This document shows, piece after piece, positions 20,409 to 29,064 of a DNA stretch of 64,000 nucleotides (positions within the stretch are counted from its first letter, which is position 1; the number at the start of each line of letters is the position of its first letter). The translations under genes and the position numbers were made by a program. The stretch is from contig NW_005196900.1 in the NCBI RefSeq assembly GCF_000372725.1, forward strand, positions 156,133 through 220,132. The letters run 5' to 3'. Origin of the DNA: Emiliania huxleyi CCMP1516. Its lineage: Eukaryota; Haptophyta; Isochrysidales; Noelaerhabdaceae. Below the pieces are notes generated by a model. That model made no database searches. It saw only the letters and a program-made list of their open reading frames with translations, and was not told the DNA's origin.

Positions 20409-21458
20409 CGACACCTCGCAAAATAACGCACGTGAGTCTGACTCCAGCCCTCCAGCGGCGTGGCGTGGGGCGGTTGAGCATTCCTCCGGGGGCCCCTCTG
20501 CGCCGGGGAGGCGTTGTTGGAGGCTAGGACGCAAGCGTCCGTCGCCCTTTTCAAACTCAGGGCCCACTCCGCTACGCTCCGACCCGATTTTTGAGGGCCA
20601 TGAATTTTAAGGTGTTGCTGCGCAAAAGGGGCGGGGCGCGGGCGCGCGCAGCGCGCCGAGAGCTCCTTTTGGAGATCAGACCTTTCGATGGTTCATGCTT
20701 TCTATGTCTATCTATCATGCTTCATGACACGACACGCGGTGGTGTGGGAGCTGGTGGAGCTGTCTACAGCTGATCGATCCAAGCGGGTGGGGAGTGGGGG
20801 CATGGCTGGGCATGCAGGTCCGCCAGTCGGCCCGGCCTCTGACGTGGTGCTGCCGCTGCATTCGCTGAAGAAGAGAGGTGCGACTTGATTGGAGGCACCG
20901 GAGGCGAGGGTGGCGAAGGGAAGGTTGGGCCGGGCCGTGAGGGGCTGATGGCGCTGGACAGCGCGGGGTGTGAGATGTTGTCGTCGTCGTATACTGCTGG
21001 CCCTCGCCCTCAGTTGCCAGGGCTGTGGGCTGCAGAATTGGCGTCTGTGGCGTCTACGCAGGCTCTGCAGCGTGATGGCTGGCGGGACTGCGAGGCCGGC
21101 GGCAGCGGAAGGAGAGGCTGGGCACGAACCAGGAACAGGCTGGCCAGGTCCGCAGGTGGCTGCGCTCGGGCGAGCGCGCGTGCGCATGGCAGGCCGAGAG
21201 GCTCGGCATATGGTGTACCCCCGAGATGTCGCGATGCCGGTCCCGCTTTTCCCGCGATCCTTTCGTCCGTCCAATCGAAGGAAGCGCTGGATCGCCCATG
21301 TTATGGAGTTAGCCAAACTTGCCACCGTTCTTCGTCTCACGTTCCGTGGTTTTTGCACGATTTTCGGGTTTTCGCTATTTGGTCGTGTGGGTGTGTATTC
21401 CGGGATTAGTCAATGGTACCGCGTCGGCAACGCGGGCGCCTTGCGGGCAGAGCCCTTG
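20409..21458. other. Accessory stretch without a supported gene
   Basis: A long minus-strand frame (20708-21358) has biased composition and no recognisable motif, so I do not call it. Contains the first copy of a 40-bp repeat at 20691-20730. Confidence 0.5.
20691..20730 (+). repeat. 40-bp direct repeat, copy 1
   Basis: GTTCATGCTTTCTATGTCTA and the following 20 bp recur at 21459-21498 with one difference. The copies are 768 bp apart in the same orientation. Confidence 0.9.
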
Positions 21459-21498
21459 GTTCATGCTTTCTGTGTCTATCTATCATGCTTCATGACAC
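21459..21498 (+). repeat. 40-bp direct repeat, copy 2
   Basis: Second copy of the 20691-20730 unit. It abuts the downstream end of the SAPS-like fragment, whose frame runs into it and stops. Confidence 0.9.
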
Positions 21499-21781
21499 AG
21501 CTGGAGAGGAGCGGGGCGTCCGGCACGTCCGAGAGCGGCGCGGGGAGCAGGATCGAGGAGAAGTCCGCCTCGCCCGCCGCCGCCTCGATGGCGGCGGTGT
21601 CGCGCACGAGGCAGTCGAGCTGCGGCGGCGTCGAGGTGAGGAAGGCCTCGCAGCGCTTTTGCGAATTGCACTCCTGCAGCAAATCGTCCTCGTCGAGCAG
21701 CTGCTCGAGGGTGAAGCCCTCCTCGCTGTTGAGCAGCGTGTCGATGGTCGTGCAGCGACACGCGTGCAGCGACCAGAACAT
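21499..21781 (-). pseudogene. SAPS/PP6 regulatory subunit N-terminal fragment
   Basis: From ATG at 21781 the frame reads MFWSLHACRC, then TIDTLLNSEEGFTLEQLLDE, DDLLQECNSQ and FLTSTPPQLDCLV. This is the conserved start of SAPS-domain proteins (MFWKF, then ..ID.LLD.E..TLEELLDEDDLLQECK.QN..L..FL), regulatory subunits of the PP6/Sit4 phosphatase. Only about 95 residues are present; the family is several hundred residues. After PAPLSDVPDAPLLSS the frame enters a repeated 40-bp unit and stops. Either the rest lies in exons I cannot find downstream, or this is a duplicated or truncated first exon. I favour a gene fragment, because no further SAPS motifs appear in 20409-21458. Confidence 0.65.
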
Positions 21782-22179
21782 GGTGCCGCGCCTCCTCGCG
21801 GCGACTTTCAGCCGGCATTCCGGCCTTGCCCGCACAGGCGTCGCGATCTACGGTACATCCAACATCCCCGACGCCTTCAGCATCGGTCCTGGGGGGGGCG
21901 TCTGAATTCGGACGCCTGTGCTACCCTTCACACACGCTACACACGGTGTACTAGCACGGCGCATCCTGCGCCGTGCCCCATGAATGTCAATACTCCAGCA
22001 TCACACCCTCTGTGCCACAATCGTGTCACGTGGACGTCCCTTAGTCGGCGCGTCTTGTCTGTCGCGATGTCCTACAGTGGGTTGCGGGCATTAAGAAAAC
22101 AGCTAACAGGATCTTGCGCCACGCCGCCGTTTCTAAGCCTTTCCACCCTCCTCCCCCAGCCATGTCGGGGAAAAAAGCC
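21782..22179. other. Spacer with possible transposon end
   Basis: Near 22077 the sequence TACAGTGGGTTGCGGGCATTAAGAA resembles the end of the nested Tc1/mariner-like MITE (CAGT..., GGGCATTAAGAA, preceded by TA), but no matching second end was found. No gene supported. Confidence 0.4.
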
Positions 22180-22482
22180 GCGAGAGCAAGGGAGCGGCAG
22201 GCGGCGGCGGCGTCGCAGGACGAGGCAGAGGAGAGCGACGCGACAGAGGAAGAAGCGACAAGAGAGAGAACGACGAGAGTGGGACGACCTCGAACGACCG
22301 CGAGGTGGCATGAAGGCTGCAGTGAGAATCGGCGAGAGACTGCGAAGAGAGATAGGAAGAGGCGGACGCCCAAGGGTGGGCGACGGCTAGCGCATCACAC
22401 CCCTCTCCTTAAAATCCCTGCGTGGTGGCGGCGTGCCGTCCTCCCATCCTCCCTTGGGGTTGTCCGTTTTCTTTCTTTCTTT
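22180..22482 (+). repeat. Dispersed repeat family A, copy 2
   Basis: Highly similar to 4488-4797, including the charged reading frame and (TTTC)n tail. A 10-bp insertion (ACCTCGAACG region) relative to copy 1 shifts the frame near its end. Confidence 0.8.
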
Positions 22483-22486
22483 ATGT

Positions 22487-22591
22487 CGGCGACGGCTAGC
22501 ACCACACTTCTCCCCTTAAAATCCCTGTGTGGTGGCGGCGTGCCGTCCTCCCATCCCTCACTTGGGTTGTCTGCTTTCTTTCTTTCTTTTT
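22487..22591 (+). repeat. Dispersed repeat family A, tandem 3' copy
   Basis: Only the last ~105 bp of the unit (GGCGACGGCTAG through the TTTC tract), placed head-to-tail behind copy 2. The tract ends TTTTTAG followed by ACATG. Confidence 0.8.
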
Positions 22592-23329
22592 AGACATGTC
22601 GGACTTGTCTGAGTTCTGAGAATAGCGACTAGCACACCTCTGTCAAGAGTCCCCAGAAACCCGAGGAGTCACACAGTCCACCTGTGTGATGCACGCCCTG
22701 CGAGCGGGGCGGGGTGCGCACTCGTGCCTCTGTGTTCGCAATACCTTACAATACCAAACAACTCTAACACTCACACATCATTTGGGGCCTGTGTTCGTGC
22801 GTCGCCCGCCCATCTCTCCTGGAGGTGACTTGGAGCACTTGGAGTGCAGTCATCAACCTCACATCCAGGGCCGGGGAGCTAAGAAGCGCGCCCAGCGAGC
22901 CGGATGATCGGCATCGGGCTACGGGCTAGAGAGCCCTGACCCCTAGCTAGGGGGGCCCGGGCGAGTTATTTCTTTTTTTAGTGGCCATTCGGCACCCAGG
23001 GGCCGCCCCCGGCCGCCCGCGCGCACAAAAAAATACTCCCCCGCCCCTAACGCCCCCAAAAAACACCATACTAGCCCCACAAGCGTCACGAGTTTACGAG
23101 AGTACTCGAAATAAATTCCCGGAGTGCCCAGCCGCGCCGGCAGCAGGCGGCCGCACGAGTGCGATATCCGCACTTCGCGAGCTCATTAGCGGGGCCGCAG
23201 CACGCCAGCGGGTGCGCCGAGCCTACCACCGACGGCCTGGTGGCGCTGCCGTCGACACGGCCCCCACGGGCCTGGATTCTCGTCGCCCGACCGCGACAGA
23301 GCGGGTGTGCCGGAGCGGTGCCTTGGAGC
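22592..23329. other. Repeat-containing spacer
   Basis: Family B repeat at 22829-22955; otherwise unassigned. Near 22975 a T-run and a purine/pyrimidine-biased block occur. No gene seen. Confidence 0.5.
22829..22955 (+). repeat. Dispersed repeat family B, copy 1
   Basis: About 125 bp (GGAGCACTTGGAGTGCAGTC to CCCTAGCTAGGGGGG), nearly identical to 41591-41720. A partial inverted copy lies at 50944-50999. Confidence 0.9.
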
Positions 23330-24670
23330 CTACGCGCGCAGCCGCCCGCCTCCGACGTGAGGCCAGGCACGTCGAGCCGCCGCGAGCTCACGTCGAGCCG
23401 CCGCGAGCTCGGTTTCCACGTGCACGAGCTCCCCGCGCAGCGAGTCGAGTTGCTTGCGCAGCGAGTCGATCTGAATATTCGCGTAGAACAACTCGTCCGA
23501 ATCGGGCACGGCGGCGGCGGCGCGGAGGGACTCCGCCTGCGATTGAGCGAGGGCCACCATGCGATTGAGCGCTTCCTCCGCTGCGGCATCTGCGGCGTCG
23601 GCGCGCTCCGCCTCGGCAGTGACCTTCGCCTCGGCGGCAGTGACCTTATCCGCCGCGTCGGCCGCGCGTGCCTCGGCCTCGCGCCGCCGGTCAATCTCGG
23701 CGTCGAGCCTTGCCGCGCGTGCCTCGAGCCATCTCCTCTCCTTGGGCCCAAGGGGGGAGGGGGAGCCTATCCCACGTCGGGCGGCCGCCGCGAGTGGGAG
23801 CTCCTCGTACTCGCCAGGCGACGGCGGGCGGCGGTGGCGGCAAGGGGGGAGGGGGGCGGCGGCGAGGGGGGCGGCGGGTGGCGTCGGTTCTGGGTCGGGA
23901 TCGTTGTCCGCCTCCGGCGTCGGCACGTCCTGAAGCACGGCCGGCACCGCGGCGAGAAGCGCCTCCTCCGCGCCGTCTACCCTACGCCGCTTGCGCAGGC
24001 CCTGCTCCTTCTCGACGCCGGCCGCGTGCGTCTGGAGCCGCTTGCCGTACGCGACCGCCTGGCCGTGGCGCGCGCCCGCCAGCACGCCGCGCAGGTCCCA
24101 CACGAGATACGCCAGCGCAGCCTTTTTGAGGTCCCGCAGCCCGAGAGCCATCAGCGCGTTGCGCTGCGGCGATGAAAAGAGCGCGTCGACGGCAGCTTTC
24201 GCGGCGAGAATGGTGCCGTTGGAGACCTCGCTGGCGACGCTCACCTCGTTGGAGGGTGCAGGGACGGGATGGTTGCCGAGGAGCATGGTCTCGAGGCGAT
24301 TTGAGAGCGCGGTGGGCTCCAAGGCGATCTGCGCCGAATTGGAGCGAGTCGGCCGCGCCGCAACTGCTGGCGCCTCAGCGGTGCCGGTCGAGGCGGACGC
24401 GGCCGGGTCCTTCTCCACCGCCTCGAGGGTCTCCATCCGCGGCGCTGCGCCGCGGGATCGAGAAGCTGCGCGCTCCTGCTCGCCGGCTGGCCACTCGGCA
24501 GGGCGCTTCGAGAGGGCGGTCGTGAGCGGCGACGACGCGGCATCAGGGCGAGCGCGCAGGTCGGCTGCGCGTCGACGCGGCCGACCAGCCGTGCCATCCG
24601 ACGGTACTGCCGGCGCGCCAGGCGCGCTGCCGTCCGCCATCGCCGCCGGCGGCCACAGCAGATCCGCCAT
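23330..24670 (-). CDS. Unknown protein with C-terminal coiled coil
   Basis: The frame is open from 24715; the first ATG is at 24670 (MADLLWPPAAMADG). About 446 residues: a disordered Ala/Pro/Arg-rich N-terminal third, a central segment with some globular character (TALSNRLETMLLGNHPVPAP, SSPQRNALMALGLRDLKKAA, LAYLVWDLRGVLAGARHGQA), a basic patch LRKRRR, an Asp/Glu/Pro linker, and a long C-terminal coiled coil rich in Ala, Glu and Arg (RLDAEIDRRREAEARAADAA, QIDSLRKQLDSLRGELVHVE). No family recognised. It lies beside other unrecognised frames (25002-26852), which may form one accessory block. Confidence 0.5.
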   Translation of the reverse strand: MADLLWPPAAMADGSAPGAPAVPSDGTAGRPRRRAADLRARPDAASSPLTTALSKRPAEWPAGEQERAASRSRGAAPRMETLEAVEKDPAASASTGTAEAPAVAARPTRSNSAQIALEPTALSNRLETMLLGNHPVPAPSNEVSVASEVSNGTILAAKAAVDALFSSPQRNALMALGLRDLKKAALAYLVWDLRGVLAGARHGQAVAYGKRLQTHAAGVEKEQGLRKRRRVDGAEEALLAAVPAVLQDVPTPEADNDPDPEPTPPAAPLAAAPLPPCRHRRPPSPGEYEELPLAAAARRGIGSPSPLGPKERRWLEARAARLDAEIDRRREAEARAADAADKVTAAEAKVTAEAERADAADAAAEEALNRMVALAQSQAESLRAAAAVPDSDELFYANIQIDSLRKQLDSLRGELVHVETELAAARRELAAARRAWPHVGGGRLRA

Positions 24671-25001
24671 TGCGACCGGTGGAAAAGCCCGCCGACTGTC
24701 GGCTCGAATGGCCACGGGGGGGGGAGGGAGCCGGTATCGACGAAAGGGACCGCTAGCAGGAGACGGTGCCCAGCCCTACAGGTAGTGAACGATCGTCTAC
24801 ACACATCAACTGCACATGCGCGCACTTCCAGTAGCGGCGCAACACGACGCCGAGCAACCGACGTCGGCACATACAGCTATACATACTGACTAACAGCTAA
24901 CTACTCAAGTATTGATATTAAACACGGCCATGCTCATACACCATTTTGGACAGATCTTATGTGGCGAGCACAATCGTCGCGCTCTAACGTAGCAAGGGTG
25001 G
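24671..25001. other. Short spacer
   Basis: Between two minus-strand frames, less GC-rich than its surroundings. Nothing recognised. Confidence 0.5.
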
Positions 25002-26376
25002 CTAAAGTCCTCGCCGGGCGGCTCGAAGGGCATCTTCGTGTGCAGCACACGCGCCCGAGCCTGCCTCTGTGGTAGGGGGCGGGGGAGTTGGCTCTCGGCG
25101 GTGACGGCGCAGGGTGGCATTGTGCTGCAGGCTGAGTTGCCACGCAATTGCGAAGTATTCAGTGTTGTCACGCACGATTGCCACGTGCACCTTCGGAGGG
25201 CCTTCCTCAAACGTGTTGATGCTCCCTTGCACGCGTGCGAGCACGTCGCGCACGTCGAGGATGTCGTCCTCCACACAGGCATCAGGTTGGGCGTCGCTCG
25301 CCATCCAGGGGTGAGACGAAGACACGCTCTCGTCCACAACAGCTGTCTGCAGGTTAAGCATGTCCTCTTCTGACAGGCCCTGCGAGACGGAGTCGAGGTA
25401 GAGCATGCGGCCCACCTGATCCAGAAGCGTCGGGTGGAGCAGTCGCGCCTTGACATCTGCCAGGCTGAGGGCGAACGGCTCAGCAGCAGAAGCCAGTAGG
25501 CGGGCCGCAGCAGCGGCAGTGAGTGCACTCCCGTTGGCGCTCGCGGTCGGCTGCATGTCCAAGTGCGCCGCGAAGAGGGTGCGCATCTCGTTGCCTCCCA
25601 GCGCGCTCGCAACCTCTTTTGCAGCCGGGCAGCCGTGCAGGTCGATGAGAACCGAGCGCCCTGTGTAGCCATCGACCGGTTTGTAGCACCTGGCCCGTGG
25701 GCAGCACACCGGTGCGGATCGAATGCACGCACTCCGCGTATGTCAGTGGGTTGGTCACTGACGGCGCCGGCCCGTCGTTGTGTGCCGTGAGAGCCTGCTC
25801 AATCGCCATGTCGTCCTCGGGGCCATATTCCGGACCGTAGAGCAGCTTATTCATCCAATCCATGCGCGCCGCCTTGGAACGATCGCGGCGGATGCGGAAC
25901 CAGATGTTCTGGCAGACAGGCGACGGCTTCTGCGTGGTTCCTGACACGAACATGGAGTGCGGCTTCCAGAACCCTTGGGAGGTGGCGAGGGAGGCGAGCT
26001 TGGCGACGGAGAGGTTCAGAGGTGTGAAGCCTTGATCGTGGTCGAAGTACTCCATCTCGGGCAGCAGGTTCGCGCGCGTCAGCAGGGGCACCTTCCGCTT
26101 CTCGCCTGGTCCGGCGTGCGCCTTTTCGCTAGCTTCCCCACCCTCGTTTTCGTGCGCCGTCGAGCGGTAGTGCTTGAAGGCGGCTTTGAGGTAGTCCGGC
26201 GTGAGCATCTGGCCGACCCGCGTGTGGAAGAACTCGTCGAGGTTCGTGTATCTGAGGTGCTGCTTCCAGGCGTACCCAAAGAGGTACAACGGGTCGGTGT
26301 GCTCGTGCGCCCTGCGGATCTGCCACTTGATTTTCGCATCGCTCGAGAAGCGCGGCTGGTTGAGGAAAGTGCTCAT
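25002..26376 (-). CDS. Unrecognised protein, two overlapping reading frames
   Basis: The upstream frame starts at an ATG at 26376 (MSTFLNQPRFSSDAKIKWQI) and reads LYLFGYAWKQHLRYTNLDEF, VGQMLTPDYLKAAFKHYRS and MEYFDHDQGFTPLNLSVAKL before entering Arg-rich, out-of-frame-like sequence after about residue 235. A second frame, ending at 25002, takes over with CYKPVDGYTGRSVLIDLHGC, ALGGNEMRTLFAAHLDMQP, LLHPTLLDQVGRMLYLD and VHVAIVRDNTEYFAIAWQLS. Together they look like one protein of about 460 residues. How the two frames are connected (intron or otherwise) is not resolved. Composition is protein-like, but I recognise no family. Confidence 0.45.
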
Positions 26377-26435
26377 TTTGCGCTTAAACTCGTTGATTAT
26401 TGCTTCGGCCGATGGTTTGGTGCTGATTACGGTGC

Positions 26436-26852
26436 ATGTCGTCCTCCACACAGGCATCGACGAAGTACTTCGACCTGATTCCATGCCAGGTGGCGCTTCG
26501 TGCGCGTGACGCCAATGGCGGCGGCTTTGTCTTTGACTGCAGTGCGCACACGCGCACCTGCCTTCTCGGGAATATCATTGCGTACACGCCATATGCGTTC
26601 GACATCAACAACTTCGTCTACGCGCACCTGAACAACCTGGCGCAGGAGGCTCCCGATGTAAAGCCGTTTGAGGAGATGTCGCCGCATGAGTGGGCATCCG
26701 CTCTCGAGGACACTGTCAAGCAGTTCGTGTACCGGATCGTCAAGTACCGCGACAAAGGCTTCCGCAGGCACGCTGCGCAGCAGCAGGCGCAGCTGGCGGT
26801 GCATCCGAACATGCTGCTGACCAACAACAAAAGTTTCGACATGCCTTACTAG
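26436..26852 (+). CDS. Unrecognised small protein or 3' exon
   Basis: 138 codons from ATG at 26436. From about residue 12 the frame reads as a real folded protein (FDLIPCQVALRARDANGGGF, TRTCLLGNIIAYTPYAFDIN, FVYAHLNNLAQEAPDVKPFE, ASALEDTVKQFVYRIVKYRD). Its first codons fall in a 23-bp sequence also present at 25261-25283, so the true start may lie elsewhere. It is head-to-head with the preceding minus-strand frame. No family recognised. Confidence 0.4.
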   Translation: MSSSTQASTKYFDLIPCQVALRARDANGGGFVFDCSAHTRTCLLGNIIAYTPYAFDINNFVYAHLNNLAQEAPDVKPFEEMSPHEWASALEDTVKQFVYRIVKYRDKGFRRHAAQQQAQLAVHPNMLLTNNKSFDMPY

Positions 26853-27027
26853 ATCACCCAGTTGAGTACAAGGATTAGCCCCACCGACGGCCGCTGATCT
26901 GCCGCATGTTGTTAGTAGCTGAGGACTTGTTGAGTAGCGCGTCTCTGAAGATGTTCATATTGGAACAGTGTGCATACTTCCGTGTCAGTAGATGTGCGTG
27001 GTGACTCGGTTTCCTTGACAAACATTC

Positions 27028-27110
27028 TTCACTGAAAAGTGTTTTTCTTTCAAAGCCAGTGCGCGCGAGTCCCGTGCCCCGTGTCGTGCAGAACGCATCG
27101 TCAAATTCTT
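27028..27110 (-). repeat. Dispersed repeat family C, degenerate copy
   Basis: Contains GCCAGTGCGCGCGAGTCCCGTGCCC-like sequence in the order expected for the complement of the family core, with TTTTTCTTT and AAATTCTTATT at its borders. Confidence 0.5.
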
Positions 27111-27192
27111 ATTCGACGCGAGACGCGAGCCGCCGGCGCCGACTCGATCGCTCGCGTTTGGTGACCTGCTTTGCCAAACGCACCATCTTTGA

Positions 27193-27246
27193 CAATCACG
27201 ACGGCAGCTGTTGTGTCTCAGAGATTGACAGCTGCCGTCGTGGTTG
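27193..27246. repeat. Inverted repeat, 19-bp arms
   Basis: Arms 27193-27211 and 27228-27246 (CACGACGGCAGCTGT against its complement, one mismatch over 19 bp) with a 16-nt loop. It could form a hairpin in DNA or RNA. Confidence 0.85.
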
Positions 27247-27659
27247 CACTCGCTCGTAGCCCACCTGGCTCGCAGCCGGTCCGCTCGACGCGAATCGCCA
27301 CGAACGTCGACTTCGAGGTGCTGCCTAGAGCTATGCGCTGTAGTTGCAGCGCCGCGCGTACCTCTCAGCACCGCGCCAAAGCAGCACACCATCCTCCGCT
27401 GGTAGCGTGCGCGTGGATTGCACAGGCGCACAGCTCTCTCTCAGCCATCGCGAAACGGCTGTGCTTTGACGTTTGAGGTCAGCAAAACGCCACCGAGCGC
27501 GGTGCCGAGCCGTGCTGCTGCTGCCCGCTAGCAGACAGTGCATCAGCGGGGCTGTGGCCTCATTTTGCCAGATTTTAGCGATAGTGCTTGCATATAGTAT
27601 ATGCGAGCACCTATCTCGCTACCGTTGCGGATTGAGGTCCCGCGCACCTGTTTTTCGGA

Positions 27660-27683
27660 ACCACCACAGCTAGCTGTGGTGGT
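27660..27683. repeat. Perfect 24-bp palindrome
   Basis: ACCACCACAGCT followed directly by its complement AGCTGTGGTGGT, no spacer, in the AT-rich stretch. Confidence 0.95.
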
Positions 27684-28921
27684 GGGAGTGGTAGAGGATG
27701 CGATAGAGGATTAGAAGTGTGATGTTACAATGATTGACACATGAATATCAAACATACTAGCAAGCTAACAAGGAAAAAAAAACTGTTCAGTTTTCAAAGG
27801 CAGCTAGCGACTGTGATAAGCCGACTAAGCATGATATATTGAAAATCATTGCAATGAAACATGGTACATGCGATGCTTGATCTTCTTCTTTATACTTTCG
27901 TTCAATTTACTTTAGTTCAGGTTCTCTATTAGCGCGCCTACCGCCCTGGGTGGTGGTGGGCAATTCAGGAAATGATGTCATAATGGTTGGGTAGTAGGGC
28001 TAGAGGGTCGCTCTACACTTAGCCTCTGCAGCGAGCGAGCGCTCAACTTAGCTCCCGCACGGAGCCGGGCTCAGACTTAGACGCGGAAGGCCGGGGCCTA
28101 TCATCACCGGCTTCACGAGGCCAACTCCGGGTAAAACCCGGGTATACCTGCAAAAGTCCAGGTTTACCCGAAAAATACCTGGACGCGGTCCCGACTAGCG
28201 TATGCCGCGCACGACGCCATATCGCCGTCTCCCAGGGCCAGTGCGCTACTGCGGGCGCGCAACGCCTGCTCAAGTACGCGCACCCGTACCATGTGCTGCC
28301 GCTATGCGTGCCTTAAGGCGGCTGCGGCGAAGCGGCGGGCGCGGCATGCCGATGGCAGTGCGGACGATGCGGTTGCGATGTGTTCTGCTTCAAGATCGTG
28401 GCGGTGCTTGGCATGCACTTCTGCGATCCCAATCAGCTCATCGCAACGAAGCAGCGCAACAAGCTGGCTGCTGCCAACAAGGCCCTATGCTACCTCACGC
28501 GCGGATCGTTCAAAGAGGACCAGCATACACAGGCTTCTCTGACATGCGTTTGTTTGAGCTTGAGGCTATTTGTGAGAACTATTTGGCTAGATGTCGCCGA
28601 AGTGCGCTCAAGAAGCAGCAACGAGAATCGGAAGAGGAGGATGCTGAGGCGGCGATTGCTGAGCATGAGGAGGATCGATCGCCCGCCGCGCAGGCGAAGA
28701 AAATTTGGGCGCGAGCGCCGTATATCGCGTGCCATGGCCGACTTAGCCGGTGTAAGAGGCTCCCGCTGATCTTAGACCGCGTAAGCACTCCAGCGTGGCT
28801 AGCCACACTTAGACCCGTTAAGCCGCGAGGCTCAGAACTTAGACTACTACTGTCATGGGGGAGTGGCGGCACCTCACTCAGCTTTTGGTCGCCAGTTCGA
28901 ATCTGCTCAGAGGAGTCGTCA

Positions 28922-29062
28922 GGAGAGGGTAGCAGAGAGGGTAGCAGAGAGGGTAGCAGAGAGGGTAGCAGAGAGGGTAGCAGAGAGGGTAGCAGAGAGG
29001 GTAGCAGAGAGGGTAGCAGAGAGGGTAGCAGAGAGGGTAGCAGAGAGGGTAGCAGAGAGGGT
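28922..29062 (+). repeat. 12-bp tandem array
   Basis: About eleven head-to-tail copies of AGAGAGGGTAGC, directly upstream of the dynein-derived sequence. As it keeps one frame open it would encode EGSR repeats. Confidence 0.95.
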
Positions 29063-29064
29063 GA

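Larger units (their letters stand above)
26853..28200. other. AT-richer stretch without recognised genes
   Basis: Base composition shifts clearly to AT between about 27550 and 27960. It contains a degenerate family C copy (27028-27110), a 19-bp-arm hairpin (27193-27246), a 24-bp perfect palindrome (27660-27683) and a near-palindrome with GTGCTTGCATAT arms at 27586-27612. At 28115-28185 there are GGGTAAAACCC/GGTTTACCC inverted words. No gene supported. Confidence 0.55.

Noticed and set aside
20708-21358. 216-codon minus-strand frame
   Set aside because: Arg/Ser/Pro-biased, no motif, and overlaps competing frames of similar quality.
22077-22100. Second copy of the nested Tc1/mariner-like MITE
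   Set aside because: Only one end resembles the terminal repeat; no opposite end or closing TA was found nearby.
28880-28915. tRNA-like GTTCGAATC box
   Set aside because: No matching T-stem, anticodon arm or acceptor stem around it.
28922-29062. CRISPR-like array
   Set aside because: Units are contiguous 12-mers without spacers in a eukaryotic context; a simple tandem repeat.
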